A DNA stretch of 64,000 nt from Methylophaga sp. (GTDB taxonomy: Bacteria; Pseudomonadota; Gammaproteobacteria; Nitrosococcales; Methylophagaceae), in NCBI GenBank assembly GCA_020831825.1, contig JAFIFW010000018.1, positions 62,001 to 126,000 of the forward strand. Reading direction: 5' to 3'. The notes under the pieces were generated by a model. That model ran no database searches. It was not told the DNA's origin and saw nothing but the letters and a program-made list of their open reading frames with translations. The translations under genes and the position numbers were made by a program. Of the stretch, positions 1 to 9,151 are shown piece by piece. Within the stretch, counting starts at the first letter, position 1, and each line of letters begins with the position of its first letter.

Positions 1-513
1 GAGGGCTTGTTGGCGGGGTATCAGTTGTGGGTCAACCTGCCAGCATCCGAAAAAATGTCAGCACCTCGCTATCAGGAAATGCCGGCTGAAGCGATTACAG
101 TGGAACAGCATGATGACGGCCTGACCATTCGGGTTGTCGCCGGTGAAACACGTCAGGGCAATACAGGCGTGATTGATAATCCTTTTGTTGATCCACTGTA
201 CCTGGTAGTGGATGCACCCGCTGGCAGTCAGCTTAATGAAGTGGTCAAGGAAGGTCACAATGCCTTCATTTATCTGAGCAAAGGCAAACTCAATGTGGCT
301 AATACAGCGCGTTCGATTCAGGCCGGCGAGTTGGCGATATTGTCAGACGGTAATGCGCTGCAACTGACCGCAGAACAGGACAGCAGCTTTATTGTTGTCT
401 CTGGCAAGCCGCTCAACGAGCCGGTGGCTAAAGGTGGTCCGTTTGTGATGAATACCCGTGCAGAAGTTGAGCAGGCTTTTGCCGATTATCGCAGTGGTCA
501 ATTAGTGCAATAA
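1..513 (+). CDS. Pirin family protein, C-terminal part (5' truncated by window edge)
   Basis: The reading frame is open from base 1 and encodes the last 170 residues of a pirin-type bicupin. The first visible residues read EGLLAGYQLWVNLP, which matches the middle of pirins (usually GLLRGFQLWVNLP), so the true start and the metal-binding first cupin lie upstream. The visible part includes the PRYQE turn and the second cupin barrel. Family members are Fe-binding; some have quercetin dioxygenase activity, but many have no known substrate. The TTG at base 7 is not a credible start because the homology runs through it. A strong terminator follows directly. Confidence 0.85.
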   Translation, partial: EGLLAGYQLWVNLPASEKMSAPRYQEMPAEAITVEQHDDGLTIRVVAGETRQGNTGVIDNPFVDPLYLVVDAPAGSQLNEVVKEGHNAFIYLSKGKLNVANTARSIQAGELAILSDGNALQLTAEQDSSFIVVSGKPLNEPVAKGGPFVMNTRAEVEQAFADYRSGQLVQ

Positions 514-515
514 CT

Positions 516-558
516 CTCAAGCCCCGAATATGGCTTCATATTCGGGGCTTGAGTTTTT
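516..558 (+). terminator. Rho-independent terminator of the pirin gene
   Basis: A perfect 17-bp inverted repeat (516-532 with 537-553, GC-rich core GCCCCGAA) closes on a GCTT loop and is followed by five T. It begins three bases after the pirin stop codon. Confidence 0.92.
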
Positions 559-614
559 CAGAGCCTGATCATTTTGCATCAATGTTCTGCGTGTAATGGT
601 GCAAGGCTCAGAGA

Positions 615-1931
615 TTAAAACACCAACTGCCCGCGGATTTGCAGGGCTTTGGCCTGTTGATTGGCTTGTGCCGTCTGACTTAGCTCAACATTGTTGTAAT
701 TAGCCATAAAACGCACCGATTGAGTGGCGTACCAGTTCAAGCCTACAGTCCATAACTCGGCTTTATTATCTGAACGCATGCCATTGTGTTGCCATTGAAG
801 ATGGGCATCTGAATAACGTACCACCAGCTCAAAGGCACCATAACCACCTTCGTTGAGCGCTTGTGCCGGACGAATCCCACCGATACGACCTGTGGAGGCC
901 TGATAATTGCGGCTTTCTCCAGTCAGCATGTAATTACCGGCAATCGTCCAGCCATGTTGCTGGCGATGCTGTCCTGCACTGTTGATCTGCTGTTGAAACC
1001 ATTCTGATTGCATGGACCACGGACCGCTAATATAGGCCGCTTCCAGTCCATAGGTTTGACTGCTTCGCACTGACTCCAGTCTGCTTTGGAAAAGATCTGC
1101 ACTGGCAATGCTGATTTCAGGTCGGCTGGACAAGGTCAGATCCCGGTATTGCCGTCCCCCATCTGAATGAGTTTTACGATAATTCTGGTAGTAGGAAGAC
1201 ATACCCAGATGTAGATGCTGCTGATCGCGACTGTAAGGAGCATAGCTCAGGCGAGAACCAACACCATAGCGACTGTCCTGATAATTCGCTCGGGATTCGC
1301 CCAGCCAACTGGCAGTCGCCCATGACCAGGATTGTCCACCACCCTTTAGGCTGAGTCCGTTTTGCCTGCCAGCGCTAAACAGATTACTGGGCAAGCTGCG
1401 TTCCATCAGACCTATATTGCCAATGCCGGTCAAGGCTTCCAGTCCGCTGGGCATCTTATGGCGGCCCAACGTGATATTGACTGCATCAAATCCCCTATAG
1501 CCAATAAACAGATCGGTTGCATTGATCTGATTGCCGGCAAAGTCAAATTCCAGTTTGTACTGCCAGTCATTATGAACATGTCCTTGCATACCCAGCCTGG
1601 CGTTACGGATTCGGGTACCTACCTCACGACTGTTTGAGGCTTGCTTGATCACCCCGTAATCGGTATGCAACCGACCTCCAATTCTGACGGCAAATGCCTG
1701 ATCAAGACTCTCAACAGTTAAGCCATTGGCATTCAGTGTGACCGTATCTGGATCTTTTGTGGGTTCAGCTGGGCTGACAGCCGCCTTCAGTTGTTGATAG
1801 TCGTGTGTTGAAAGGTTGCCGTTTTGGTGAAGTAATTCAATCAAACGACTGAGCTGCTGAGTTTCAGCCATGACGGGACTTGCTATTAACAAGCTGCCGA
1901 CAGCCAGGCTGGTCGAGATGAATCTGTTCAT
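615..1931 (-). CDS. OprO/OprP-type outer membrane porin
   Basis: 438 residues with a signal peptide ending near VMA (about residue 22). A short helical segment follows (LSRLIELLHQNG..DYQQL, about 27-48), of the kind found at the N-terminus of many porins. The rest is a beta-barrel with alternating aromatic strands, ending in Phe (QIRGQLVF) as expected for BAM recognition. The barrel matches the phosphate-selective porin O/P family (RIGGRLHTDYGV, KLEFDFAGNQI, FIGYRGF, GRHKMPSGLEALT). Substrate specificity cannot be read from sequence; family members carry phosphate, pyrophosphate or other anions. It is a single gene, divergent from the gene at 2082. A second porin of the same family lies at 5539-6738. 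Confidence 0.85.
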   Translation of the reverse strand: MNRFISTSLAVGSLLIASPVMAETQQLSRLIELLHQNGNLSTHDYQQLKAAVSPAEPTKDPDTVTLNANGLTVESLDQAFAVRIGGRLHTDYGVIKQASNSREVGTRIRNARLGMQGHVHNDWQYKLEFDFAGNQINATDLFIGYRGFDAVNITLGRHKMPSGLEALTGIGNIGLMERSLPSNLFSAGRQNGLSLKGGGQSWSWATASWLGESRANYQDSRYGVGSRLSYAPYSRDQQHLHLGMSSYYQNYRKTHSDGGRQYRDLTLSSRPEISIASADLFQSRLESVRSSQTYGLEAAYISGPWSMQSEWFQQQINSAGQHRQQHGWTIAGNYMLTGESRNYQASTGRIGGIRPAQALNEGGYGAFELVVRYSDAHLQWQHNGMRSDNKAELWTVGLNWYATQSVRFMANYNNVELSQTAQANQQAKALQIRGQLVF

Positions 1932-2081
1932 ATGCGCTCCTTGATACTGCTGATATGTGTGCTGCAGGGTCAGTATAGGAAAGCAATTGCCTGTTCATCA
2001 GATGTTAATGTTGCGACAAATTTCTGTTCATCTTGACGCTATAACATAGGCAACTCCTCAACAAAAGCACGGAGTTTTACG

Positions 2082-2540
2082 ATGAAAACGAAATTGGTAT
2101 GGGCACCTCTGGCAGCGATGATGACATTTTTGCCAGTGCATGTGAGTGCAGACGTGGCGCAGTCATGTGTGATGCCAACTGAAGATGAAGTGGCTCAGTT
2201 GTTTGAACGCTGGAATGCCTCTCTGGCAACCGGTGAGCCTGCAAAAGTGGCCGCCAACTATTTGGACAATGCAGTGTTGTTGCCAACTGTTTCCAATGAA
2301 ATGCGCACCAGCACGGAAACAATAGAAGCTTATTTTGTTGATTTCCTTGAGAAAAAACCGCAAGGCGTGATTGATCAACGAGTGATTACACGCAGTTGCA
2401 ATTCAGCATCAGACGTGGGTATTTATACCTTTACCTTCGAGGGTGGTGAACAGGTCCAGGCTCGCTACAGCTATATATATGATTACGTCGATGGCCAATG
2501 GCTGATTCGCCATCACCATTCATCAGCAATGCCTGAATAA
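2082..2540 (+). CDS. Secreted SgcJ/EcaC (CaMKII association domain-like) protein
   Basis: 152 residues. An N-terminal signal peptide (to about VSA, residue 24) is followed by one NTF2-like domain. EVAQLFERWNASLATGEP, YLDNAVLLPTVSNEMR and the end YVDGQWLIRHHHSS match the SgcJ/EcaC or CaMKII-association-domain group, small cone-shaped homodimers whose bacterial role is unknown. The RBS ACGGAG lies eight bases before the ATG. It is likely periplasmic. It is alone between a divergent porin and a convergent two-component system, with a bidirectional terminator after it. Confidence 0.75.
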   Translation: MKTKLVWAPLAAMMTFLPVHVSADVAQSCVMPTEDEVAQLFERWNASLATGEPAKVAANYLDNAVLLPTVSNEMRTSTETIEAYFVDFLEKKPQGVIDQRVITRSCNSASDVGIYTFTFEGGEQVQARYSYIYDYVDGQWLIRHHHSSAMPE

Positions 2541-2562
2541 CTTCAACAATCACTGAATAAAT

Positions 2563-2594
2563 AAAAAAGGCCGGCAATTTTGCCGGCCTTTTTT
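2563..2594. terminator. Bidirectional Rho-independent terminator
   Basis: The inverted repeat AAAAAAGGCCGGCA / TGCCGGCCTTTTTT (2563-2576 with 2581-2594, loop ATTT) lies between convergent genes. A/T tracts on both sides let it act for both; its right arm touches the stop codon of the response regulator. Confidence 0.93.
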
Positions 2595-3267
2595 ATTCAT
2601 CACTCAGACAATAACCAATGCCGCGAATGGTTCTTATGTACTGAGTCTGAAAGGGTTCATCAATCTTGCGGCGTAACCTTCTGATATAGACATCTACGAC
2701 ATTGGTCAGTGGGTCGGCATTGGCTTCCCAGACGTTGGTCAGAATCCGTTCACGACTGAATACCTTGCGCGGTGTGGACATTAGTAATTCCAATAGGCGC
2801 AGTTCAGTGGCTGTTAGATTCAGCAGTGATCCTTTGCACTTTGCCTGCATAGTGTCCAGATCCAGTTCCAGATGAGCAAATTGCAGCAGTCTCGACTCAG
2901 CGGCATTCAAGTGACGATTGGCCAAGACTTCAATGCGCGCCAGTAATTCTTCAAACGCAAATGGCTTGCCCAGATAATCGTCGGCGCCACTACGCAGGCC
3001 TTCGATGCGTTGATTAACATCAGACAGAGCTGACAACATCAGGATTTTTACGGGCAGCTTTTGAGCACGAATTAACTGACATATCGTCACGCCATCCTTG
3101 TTGGGCAGCATACGATCCAGAATCAACACACGGGGCTGCCGGGCAATGGTTTCCGACAGTACATGGTCGCCATCACTGACTACCGAGACAAAATAGCCTT
3201 CGGCCTTGAGCCCGCGATAGAGAAAGTCAGCGACTTTATGATCATCTTCTGCAATCAATACATTCAT
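2593..3267 (-). CDS. OmpR/PhoB-family response regulator
   Basis: 224 residues. The receiver domain (1-115) has the acidic pocket E7-D8-D9, phosphoacceptor D51 (LILDRMLP), switch S79 and K101 (GKPF). The C-terminal winged helix (about 130-222) has the usual ATELRLLELL and RGIGYCL signatures, so it is a DNA-binding transcription factor. The upstream sensor kinase gene overlaps its start by four bases (ATGA), so the pair is co-translated and the kinase at 3264-4895 is its partner. Targets are unknown; the flanking porins and periplasmic peroxidase are candidates by position only. Confidence 0.93.
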   Translation of the reverse strand: MNVLIAEDDHKVADFLYRGLKAEGYFVSVVSDGDHVLSETIARQPRVLILDRMLPNKDGVTICQLIRAQKLPVKILMLSALSDVNQRIEGLRSGADDYLGKPFAFEELLARIEVLANRHLNAAESRLLQFAHLELDLDTMQAKCKGSLLNLTATELRLLELLMSTPRKVFSRERILTNVWEANADPLTNVVDVYIRRLRRKIDEPFQTQYIRTIRGIGYCLSDE

Positions 3268-4895
3268 TCGTGTTCTTCCATGAGAGGTAATTGGATTTTC
3301 ACTCGGGTGCCTTCTCCGAGTGTGCTTTCCACGGCTATCAGACCATTATGTGACTCAATGATATAATGGCACAGACACAAGCCGATCCCGAGCCCATCGG
3401 GTCTATGTTTACGAGCGCCATCTGCTCTGAAATAGCGGTCAAAAATATGTTGTTGATCATCGTCTGAAATACCAATACCGCTGTCTGCAATAATGATTTC
3501 CACAACGCTGTCGACTTGAATTGTCAGTGCAACAGGCGTTTTGGCTGGCGAGTATCTGGCAGCATTGTCCAGCACGATAATCACAGCTTGTTGAATCTTG
3601 TCGAGATCGATAAGGAGTGCGTTATGGAGCTTTTCATCGGGGATATACTCAAAATTGTGCAGGGTAATGCCATGTTGCATGAGCGCTGTCGCTGCCTGTT
3701 TTGAAAGTGATTGAGCAAGTTGCTCAACGGTTACCGAACGCAGGCGTAATTGCATCTCCTGATCACCGCGAATCAACATCAGCAGATCATCAATCCTGTC
3801 AGAAAGTTGATTGGCCGTGTCTGCAATGCGCAGCAGGCTCTCTTTGTAAATTTCCGGCGATTTATCCTGTCCTCGCAGGCTGATTTCTGCCTCACCTCGA
3901 ATGGCTGTTGCTGGTGTGCGCAGTTCATGACTGACGTCGGCCAGAAAACGCTTTTGCTGCTGTTCGGCAGATTGTAGCTGTTCAATTGCGTGTTGCAGCT
4001 GGCGTGTGCGCTCAGTGACTTTTTGTTCGATCTGTCTTGAGTGTTCTTCTTCCTTCTTCAACGAGTTTTGCAAGCTGGCGGCCATCTGGTTAAAGCTGCG
4101 TGACAGCATGGTGAACTCTGAATGACCCTGTTCGGGGAGTCGGTAGCTGAGGTCGCCATCCGCCAGTGCCGAGGTGCCTTTGAGTAGTTGCTCAAGTGGT
4201 TGGTACAAGGAGCGAGATAACAGCAGTGCCAGCAAAATAGCCGTGATACTGCCAAAAATCATCACGCCAATCACCAGACTACGCACCCGGCTCAGTGCTT
4301 CGGCAGCGGCAGTCTCGGCTTTTGCAGAACGCTGACGTTGCAAATCGATGGCCTCAGCTATGACATGCTTGAGATCCAGTCCTTCCAGATTGTCGAATAT
4401 TTCAATCAGCAGTCGCCATAAGTCAGGGTCGGATAGTGGTTGAGCGTCTTTTTCCTCCAATATACGTTGCAGTGCCTGAACATTGGTTTCGAGGATTGAC
4501 AGCGTCTTCATCTGTTGGCTGATGGCGGCATAATCTTCGGCAGATTCAGCCAGTCTCTGGTCATGTAATATCAGCGTATTGAGATTCAGCAGCTGGTTAT
4601 TCATCTGGCGAAGGTAATTGTCTCGCTGATGGATTGGCGATTCCTTGACCAGCAGTGCCTGTGCGACCCAGACTTTTAATCGTTGTTTGTCGGCGCCGAG
4701 TGAGATGAATTCACTGAGCATTTGATTGGCAATTCGACTGCGTTCAACGTGATAACTTGCAACCCCTGAGACCCAGACGGCAAGACCGGTTTGCAGCAAT
4801 GTAATCAGTAACAGCAGAAAAAATGCCAGATAGAGTTTGTGCCTGAACAATGGCTTCTCCCATTCAGCTTGTGATGACAGTTTATAGAATAGCAA
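3264..4895 (-). CDS. Membrane sensor histidine kinase
   Basis: 543 residues. TM1 (about 20-44), a mostly helical periplasmic domain (45-205) with no recognised ligand fold, TM2 (about 206-228), then HAMP (229-281), a coiled coil (280-312), HisKA with H323 (DVSHELRTP) and HATPase_c with N444 (DNAARYSP), G1 box DSGIGI (471-476) and G2 box GLGIGL (501-506). All catalytic boxes are intact, so kinase activity is expected. It is first in a two-gene operon with the response regulator. The helical sensor region resembles four-helix sensory modules; the signal cannot be predicted. Confidence 0.9.
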   Translation of the reverse strand: MLFYKLSSQAEWEKPLFRHKLYLAFFLLLLITLLQTGLAVWVSGVASYHVERSRIANQMLSEFISLGADKQRLKVWVAQALLVKESPIHQRDNYLRQMNNQLLNLNTLILHDQRLAESAEDYAAISQQMKTLSILETNVQALQRILEEKDAQPLSDPDLWRLLIEIFDNLEGLDLKHVIAEAIDLQRQRSAKAETAAAEALSRVRSLVIGVMIFGSITAILLALLLSRSLYQPLEQLLKGTSALADGDLSYRLPEQGHSEFTMLSRSFNQMAASLQNSLKKEEEHSRQIEQKVTERTRQLQHAIEQLQSAEQQQKRFLADVSHELRTPATAIRGEAEISLRGQDKSPEIYKESLLRIADTANQLSDRIDDLLMLIRGDQEMQLRLRSVTVEQLAQSLSKQAATALMQHGITLHNFEYIPDEKLHNALLIDLDKIQQAVIIVLDNAARYSPAKTPVALTIQVDSVVEIIIADSGIGISDDDQQHIFDRYFRADGARKHRPDGLGIGLCLCHYIIESHNGLIAVESTLGEGTRVKIQLPLMEEHE

Positions 4896-4995
4896 ATCAA
4901 GCTAAAAATCCCGGTGCTGTTTTTGGCTCAACCTTTGGTAATTTCAATTGTCATTAATGAATATGCAATCAAGCCCCCAACCAGCGAGGTATGTT

Positions 4996-5535
4996 ATGAA
5001 ACGCACGATAATGAGTTTAGCGCTATTGAGTTTCTCTGTACCGGCCAGTGCCATGAGTGAGTGTCCGGAGTTTCTGAACTTTGATTTGCCCAGATTACAC
5101 AGCAATGACACGGTGAACATCTGTGAGGTGGCTGCGGGCAAACCGCTGTTGGTGGTGAATACTGCCAGTCATTGTGGTTTTACCAAACAGTTTGAAGGCC
5201 TGGAAGCACTGCACCAGCAATATAAGGATGCAGGTTTGTATGTGATTGGTTTTGCCAGCAATGATTTTAATCAGGAAGCGGCCGATGAAGCTGAAGTGGC
5301 CAGAGTCTGTCAGGAAAACTTTGGTGTGACTTTCACTATGATCTCGCCAAGCTTCGTCAAAGGCGCACGCGCCAACCCGATCTTTCAGGTCATTAATGCC
5401 CAGAGCAAAGAACCGGGCTGGAACTTCAACAAATACCTGCTCGATGGGCACGGACAGGTTGTAGAGCATTTCTCCAGTCGGGTCAAACCGTCTGACAAAA
5501 AGCTGACTTCAGCGATTGAGGCCTTGCTGCAGTAG
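4996..5535 (+). CDS. Periplasmic glutathione peroxidase (thiol peroxidase, Cys type)
   Basis: 179 residues from the ATG at 4996, preceded by GCGAGG; an upstream in-frame ATG at 4948 would put an unlikely tail before the signal peptide. Signal peptide MKRTIMSLALLSFSVPASA, then a GPx fold with the peroxidatic Cys at 60 (NTASHCGFTKQF), encoded by an ordinary TGT codon and not selenocysteine. W142-N143 (GWNFNKYL) complete the active site; the usual Gln region reads FASNDFNQEA. Bacterial Cys-GPx enzymes mostly use thioredoxin-like donors. Periplasmic export suggests detoxification of external or lipid peroxides. It ends three bases from the convergent porin gene. Confidence 0.88.
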   Translation: MKRTIMSLALLSFSVPASAMSECPEFLNFDLPRLHSNDTVNICEVAAGKPLLVVNTASHCGFTKQFEGLEALHQQYKDAGLYVIGFASNDFNQEAADEAEVARVCQENFGVTFTMISPSFVKGARANPIFQVINAQSKEPGWNFNKYLLDGHGQVVEHFSSRVKPSDKKLTSAIEALLQ

Positions 5536-5538
5536 TTC

Positions 5539-6738
5539 CTAGTAGACCAGTTGCAAGCGTGCCTGAACCAGGGCCGGTTTGGCACCGCGCTGATCATTGC
5601 CTCTGACTCGCAGTACTTTGACGTATTCTGTCAGCACGCTGATATTGGGATTGAGGATCCAGCTCAATCCCAGTGTTGCATTGTGTTGATGACCGCCGCT
5701 GATATGCCGGTTTGACAGATCCAGACTGCTGAATCGCAGACCTATACGCAAGGCCCCCGGACCACCGTCTTGAATATTGCGTGCCGGTTTCAGACGACCA
5801 AACGTGCCTTTTTCATGATTATAAGGTTGTGGTTCGCCAGTCAGAATCCATGACATATCAACATGCCACCCATAAAAGCCCAGCGTTTGTTTGCTGGACT
5901 GTTGATTGATCCTGGCATCCGGCACCAGCAAATAATTGAGTTCTGCCTGAATCGCCAGACTGTCCGAGGCAATGGCTTTTTCCAGTCCGAATAACCAGTA
6001 GTCACGGGCAAAAAAATCACCGGTATCAATCAGGCGAGTTTCACTGATTCGGGTTTCCGGTCGCTGGCGAAGCCGCATTTCACCACTGCTGGCATTGTTT
6101 CGATAGGCAACGGCCAGTCCAAAATGTTGAATATCGCCATCATTACTGTGCGGGGCGAAAGTCGTACGTGCGGTGATGCCATAGCGGCTATCTGCAAAGC
6201 CGCTTTCGGTGCCGGTTCGAAAGATGCCAATAGCACGAGTCTGGTGCCGATTGTGATGATGCAGTTCAACACCAAAAGCGCGTGTTGGTGAAAGCAGGCT
6301 GCTCAGCGAGCGTTCCATAAAGGCTAGATCCCGGACACTGGTCAGGCGTTCCAGGCCAAATGGTTCCTTGAAATGACCAAGCGTAAATCGATAGCCATTG
6401 TCGTTTCGATATCGCAATATGGCATCCCGAATCGCAGAACGACCATCACGGGCAAAGTCATAGGTGAGATCCATGAACCAGTCTTTGCCAAGATCGACTT
6501 TGGCATTCAGCCGCGCACGGCGCACATTGGTGCCATCGGAAAAATCGCTATGACGATCATTATCAAACCAGCCAGCATCAAGCTGTAATCGCGTGCCAAG
6601 CTGCCAGGCAAATTGTGCATCTGCTGATTGATTACACAGCGGTAGCTGACATCTCGGTGACTTTGAAGATTCACTGGCCAGCGCCTGATTGGCAGATAGC
6701 AGCAAAATGCAGGTAAACATGCGGGCAATAAATGACAA
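5539..6738 (-). CDS. Second OprO/OprP-type outer membrane porin
   Basis: 399 residues with signal peptide MSFIARMFTCILLLSANQALA and a phosphate-selective-porin-like barrel (GTRLQLDAGWFDND, DLTYDFARDG, LGHFKEPFGLERLTS), ending in the aromatic-terminated strand ARLQLVY. It lacks the N-terminal helical segment of the porin at 615-1931 and has two early cysteines (CQLPLC) in its place. It shares the family motif order and length with that porin, so the two may be diverged paralogues. Substrate unknown. Confidence 0.82.
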   Translation of the reverse strand: MSFIARMFTCILLLSANQALASESSKSPRCQLPLCNQSADAQFAWQLGTRLQLDAGWFDNDRHSDFSDGTNVRRARLNAKVDLGKDWFMDLTYDFARDGRSAIRDAILRYRNDNGYRFTLGHFKEPFGLERLTSVRDLAFMERSLSSLLSPTRAFGVELHHHNRHQTRAIGIFRTGTESGFADSRYGITARTTFAPHSNDGDIQHFGLAVAYRNNASSGEMRLRQRPETRISETRLIDTGDFFARDYWLFGLEKAIASDSLAIQAELNYLLVPDARINQQSSKQTLGFYGWHVDMSWILTGEPQPYNHEKGTFGRLKPARNIQDGGPGALRIGLRFSSLDLSNRHISGGHQHNATLGLSWILNPNISVLTEYVKVLRVRGNDQRGAKPALVQARLQLVY

Positions 6739-6928
6739 TCCAGACTCCTTTCCAAAGGCGCATACATCAGCCAGTGCAATAGGATAAAGGCGGCTTTCCT
6801 AAGGTTGTTAGTGAATTTATCCTGACATTGCCGAAACGCTATCTTGAGCAAATCATATTGATTAGACTGCAACCGATCATTAGCACTGGCTGTTGAGAAA
6901 CTTTCCGCTATTTTTTCAAAGAGTATTC

Positions 6929-7330
6929 ATGAAACTATCAAAACATATACTGGTGCTGGCTGTGGTGGCACTAATTGGCTGTAGCAGCGAAACTGCTGAA
7001 GTTGACAACAAGATTCCTGTGATCGATATGACTGATCAAGACACCATTCAGGAGAGCTTGAAGCAGATTCGAGCCAGTCTTTCCGAGCAGGAGCTACAGC
7101 AATTGGCGCAATCGATGAACATGCTGATGATGAATACCATGGCCGTAGTTGAGCAGCGGTTGGCAGAAGAAGATCCCGTGCGTCACCAGCAGTGTGCCAA
7201 CGGCGAGATGGCTGATGTCAATGAACAAATGGCATGTACCAACTGGTTAATGACGGCAGTTGACGCTCAAATGAAGCTGGCGATGGATGGTAAAACCGCC
7301 TATCAACTGATTCATCAATACGGGCAATAA
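6929..7330 (+). CDS. Small predicted lipoprotein of unknown function
   Basis: 133 residues from the ATG at 6929. The signal peptide ends in the lipobox LIGC with lipidated Cys18, so it should be membrane-anchored on the periplasmic side. The mature part is acidic and helical (IQESLKQIRASLSEQELQQLAQSMNMLMMN) and has two later cysteines (QQC..AC) that could form a disulfide. I do not recognise the family; it resembles DUF-type helical lipoproteins. An earlier in-frame ATG at 6893 would place 12 residues before the signal peptide and is unlikely. A terminator follows. Confidence 0.7.
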   Translation: MKLSKHILVLAVVALIGCSSETAEVDNKIPVIDMTDQDTIQESLKQIRASLSEQELQQLAQSMNMLMMNTMAVVEQRLAEEDPVRHQQCANGEMADVNEQMACTNWLMTAVDAQMKLAMDGKTAYQLIHQYGQ

Positions 7331-7340
7331 TGTTGAAATA

Positions 7341-7367
7341 AAAAAACCGGCTGAGCCGGTTTTTTTT
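7341..7367. terminator. Rho-independent terminator, probably bidirectional
   Basis: AAAAAACCGGC / GCCGGTTTTTT (7341-7351 with 7355-7365, loop TGA) with a T run to 7367 and an A run on the other side. It lies between the convergent lipoprotein and OYE genes. Confidence 0.9.
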
Positions 7368-7374
7368 ATGTGTA

Positions 7375-8478
7375 TCAGGCTTGCTTCAGAAACGGGTAGT
7401 CGATATAGCCTTTTTCGTCACCGCCATAGAAACTGTCAGGATCTGCTTCATTGAGCGGCGCACTGGCAGCAAAGCGTTGTGGCAGATCCGGGTTGGCAAT
7501 AAACAGTTTTCCGAAAGAAATTAAATCTGCCTTGCGTTCTGCAAGCGCTTCATTACCGGAAACAAAGTCATAGTTGCTGTTGGTCATATAGACACCATTC
7601 CACAACTGGCGGAGCTGAGTAATATCGAAGTACGGTCCGGCGACGCCCGGCGTTTCAGCGCCCATCTCGGTGATATGCAGATAGCCCAGATTGAATTTAT
7701 TCAGCGCATCAACCGTGTAACTGAAGGTGCGTTCCGGATTGGAGTCATAGAGATCATTAAACGGTTGCAGCGGCGACAGACGCACACCAACTCGTTGTGA
7801 GTCCCATATTTCACAGACGGCTTCAGTGACTTCCATCAGCAAACGCGCCCGGTTTTCGATGCTGCCACCATACTGATCGTCACGCTTGTTAGTGCCATCA
7901 CGTAAAAACTGATCCAGCAGATAGCCATTGGCGCCATGAATTTCCACACCATCAAAACCGGCAAGCTTGGCACAGCGGGCTGCATGTCGATATTGTTTGA
8001 TTATCTGGCTGATTTGCTCAACAGTCAGTTCATGTGGGGTTTCGTAGGGCTTCATGCCTTGGTAGGTAAACACCTCACCAGCCGGTTTAATAGCTGATGG
8101 CGCGTATGGCAGTTGGCCATTAGGCAACATTGACGAGTGTGATACCCGGCCACAGTGCCATAGCTGCACAAATATCAGACCATTTTCAGCATGCACGGCA
8201 TCAGTGACTTTTTTCCAGCCGGCAATTTGTGCTTCGCTGTGAATGCCCGGTGTTAATGGGTAGCCCAGTGCATCGTCGGCAATTTGTGCGCCTTCGCTGA
8301 TAATCAATCCGGCACTGGCGCGCTGGCGATAATAGGTCACGTTCATTTCGGTCGGCACCAGGCCTTCACCTGCCCGGTTCCGAGTAAGCGGTGCCATGAC
8401 CAATCTGTTTTTCAGGGTCAAATCACCGATTTTGATAGGAGAGAGAAGGTTTGGTTGTTCTATGGTGCTTTGATTCAT
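7375..8478 (-). CDS. Old yellow enzyme family alkene reductase (NemA-like)
   Basis: 367 residues from the ATG at 8478, which has a good RBS (CAGGAG, seven bases upstream). FMN-dependent OYE barrel: APLTRNRA near the flavin, Q105-LWHCGR, the substrate-activating pair H181/N184 (EIHGANGYLLDQFLRDGTN) and proton donor Y203 (DDQYGGSIENR). These NADPH-dependent enzymes reduce activated C=C bonds, N-ethylmaleimide, nitrate esters and quinone-like electrophiles in the cytosol. Related genes are often controlled by a NemR-type repressor, but none is adjacent here. Transcribed alone. Confidence 0.92.
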   Translation of the reverse strand: MNQSTIEQPNLLSPIKIGDLTLKNRLVMAPLTRNRAGEGLVPTEMNVTYYRQRASAGLIISEGAQIADDALGYPLTPGIHSEAQIAGWKKVTDAVHAENGLIFVQLWHCGRVSHSSMLPNGQLPYAPSAIKPAGEVFTYQGMKPYETPHELTVEQISQIIKQYRHAARCAKLAGFDGVEIHGANGYLLDQFLRDGTNKRDDQYGGSIENRARLLMEVTEAVCEIWDSQRVGVRLSPLQPFNDLYDSNPERTFSYTVDALNKFNLGYLHITEMGAETPGVAGPYFDITQLRQLWNGVYMTNSNYDFVSGNEALAERKADLISFGKLFIANPDLPQRFAASAPLNEADPDSFYGGDEKGYIDYPFLKQA

Positions 8479-8607
8479 TGCTACTCCTGCAACATGAATG
8501 ATGAGATCAAGCAAAAATGGCCTTCTGAGTCTATCGTTGCATAAAGTTTTATAAAGATTTATTTCAAGAATAGTTTGTTCTGAAAATGTGAACAGTATGA
8601 ACCTGAA

Positions 8608-9036
8608 TCAGTCTGGCGCTTCGCCGCTGTTATTTTTAGCTTCGGTTGATTGAGGGTTGGTCAGCAGGTCTTTGATGAAGTCCATTTCTTCAGGCAATTT
8701 TTCGCAGTGGGAAATATCGCCGCCACATCTGACGCAGGCAAAGGCATACCAGCCTGCGTCAATCACCCGGTCGCGGTGCGGCTCCGGTATCTGACCTGCC
8801 GTACCAACCAGTGAACTGGCTCGTGCGAGAATATAGCCATGTTGTCTCTGACACTGCATTTGTTGCATGGGATCGCTGAAATCATACTGCTGCTTGATTT
8901 GCATGCCGGTTTGATAGAGATATTGCATCTCAACATAGACCAGTCTTAAGGGATCACCTGTTCCCAGTTGTGACACAGCGCCAGCATGAGCGAATACAGG
9001 AAAAAACAATAATAAAGCAAACAACTTGAATTTCAT
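8608..9036 (-). CDS. Secreted small protein of unknown function with C-terminal cysteines
   Basis: 142 residues. The signal peptide ends at AHA (about residue 18). The mature protein is about 124 residues with a CVRCGG motif and further cysteines (QCQRQ, SHCEKL), compatible with disulfides in the periplasm. No family recognised. A single gene between the divergent alkB and the OYE gene, with its own start region at 9037-9060. Confidence 0.65.
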   Translation of the reverse strand: MKFKLFALLLFFPVFAHAGAVSQLGTGDPLRLVYVEMQYLYQTGMQIKQQYDFSDPMQQMQCQRQHGYILARASSLVGTAGQIPEPHRDRVIDAGWYAFACVRCGGDISHCEKLPEEMDFIKDLLTNPQSTEAKNNSGEAPD

Positions 9037-9151
9037 GGTGATGTCCTATGCCATAATGCGCCATTGCACGAATGACTACTTTAAATTAAATATAAACACT
9101 GTAGACGAGTATTTAAAATTAAACTATCAGTCGTGAGTGAAGTAAAAGTGA

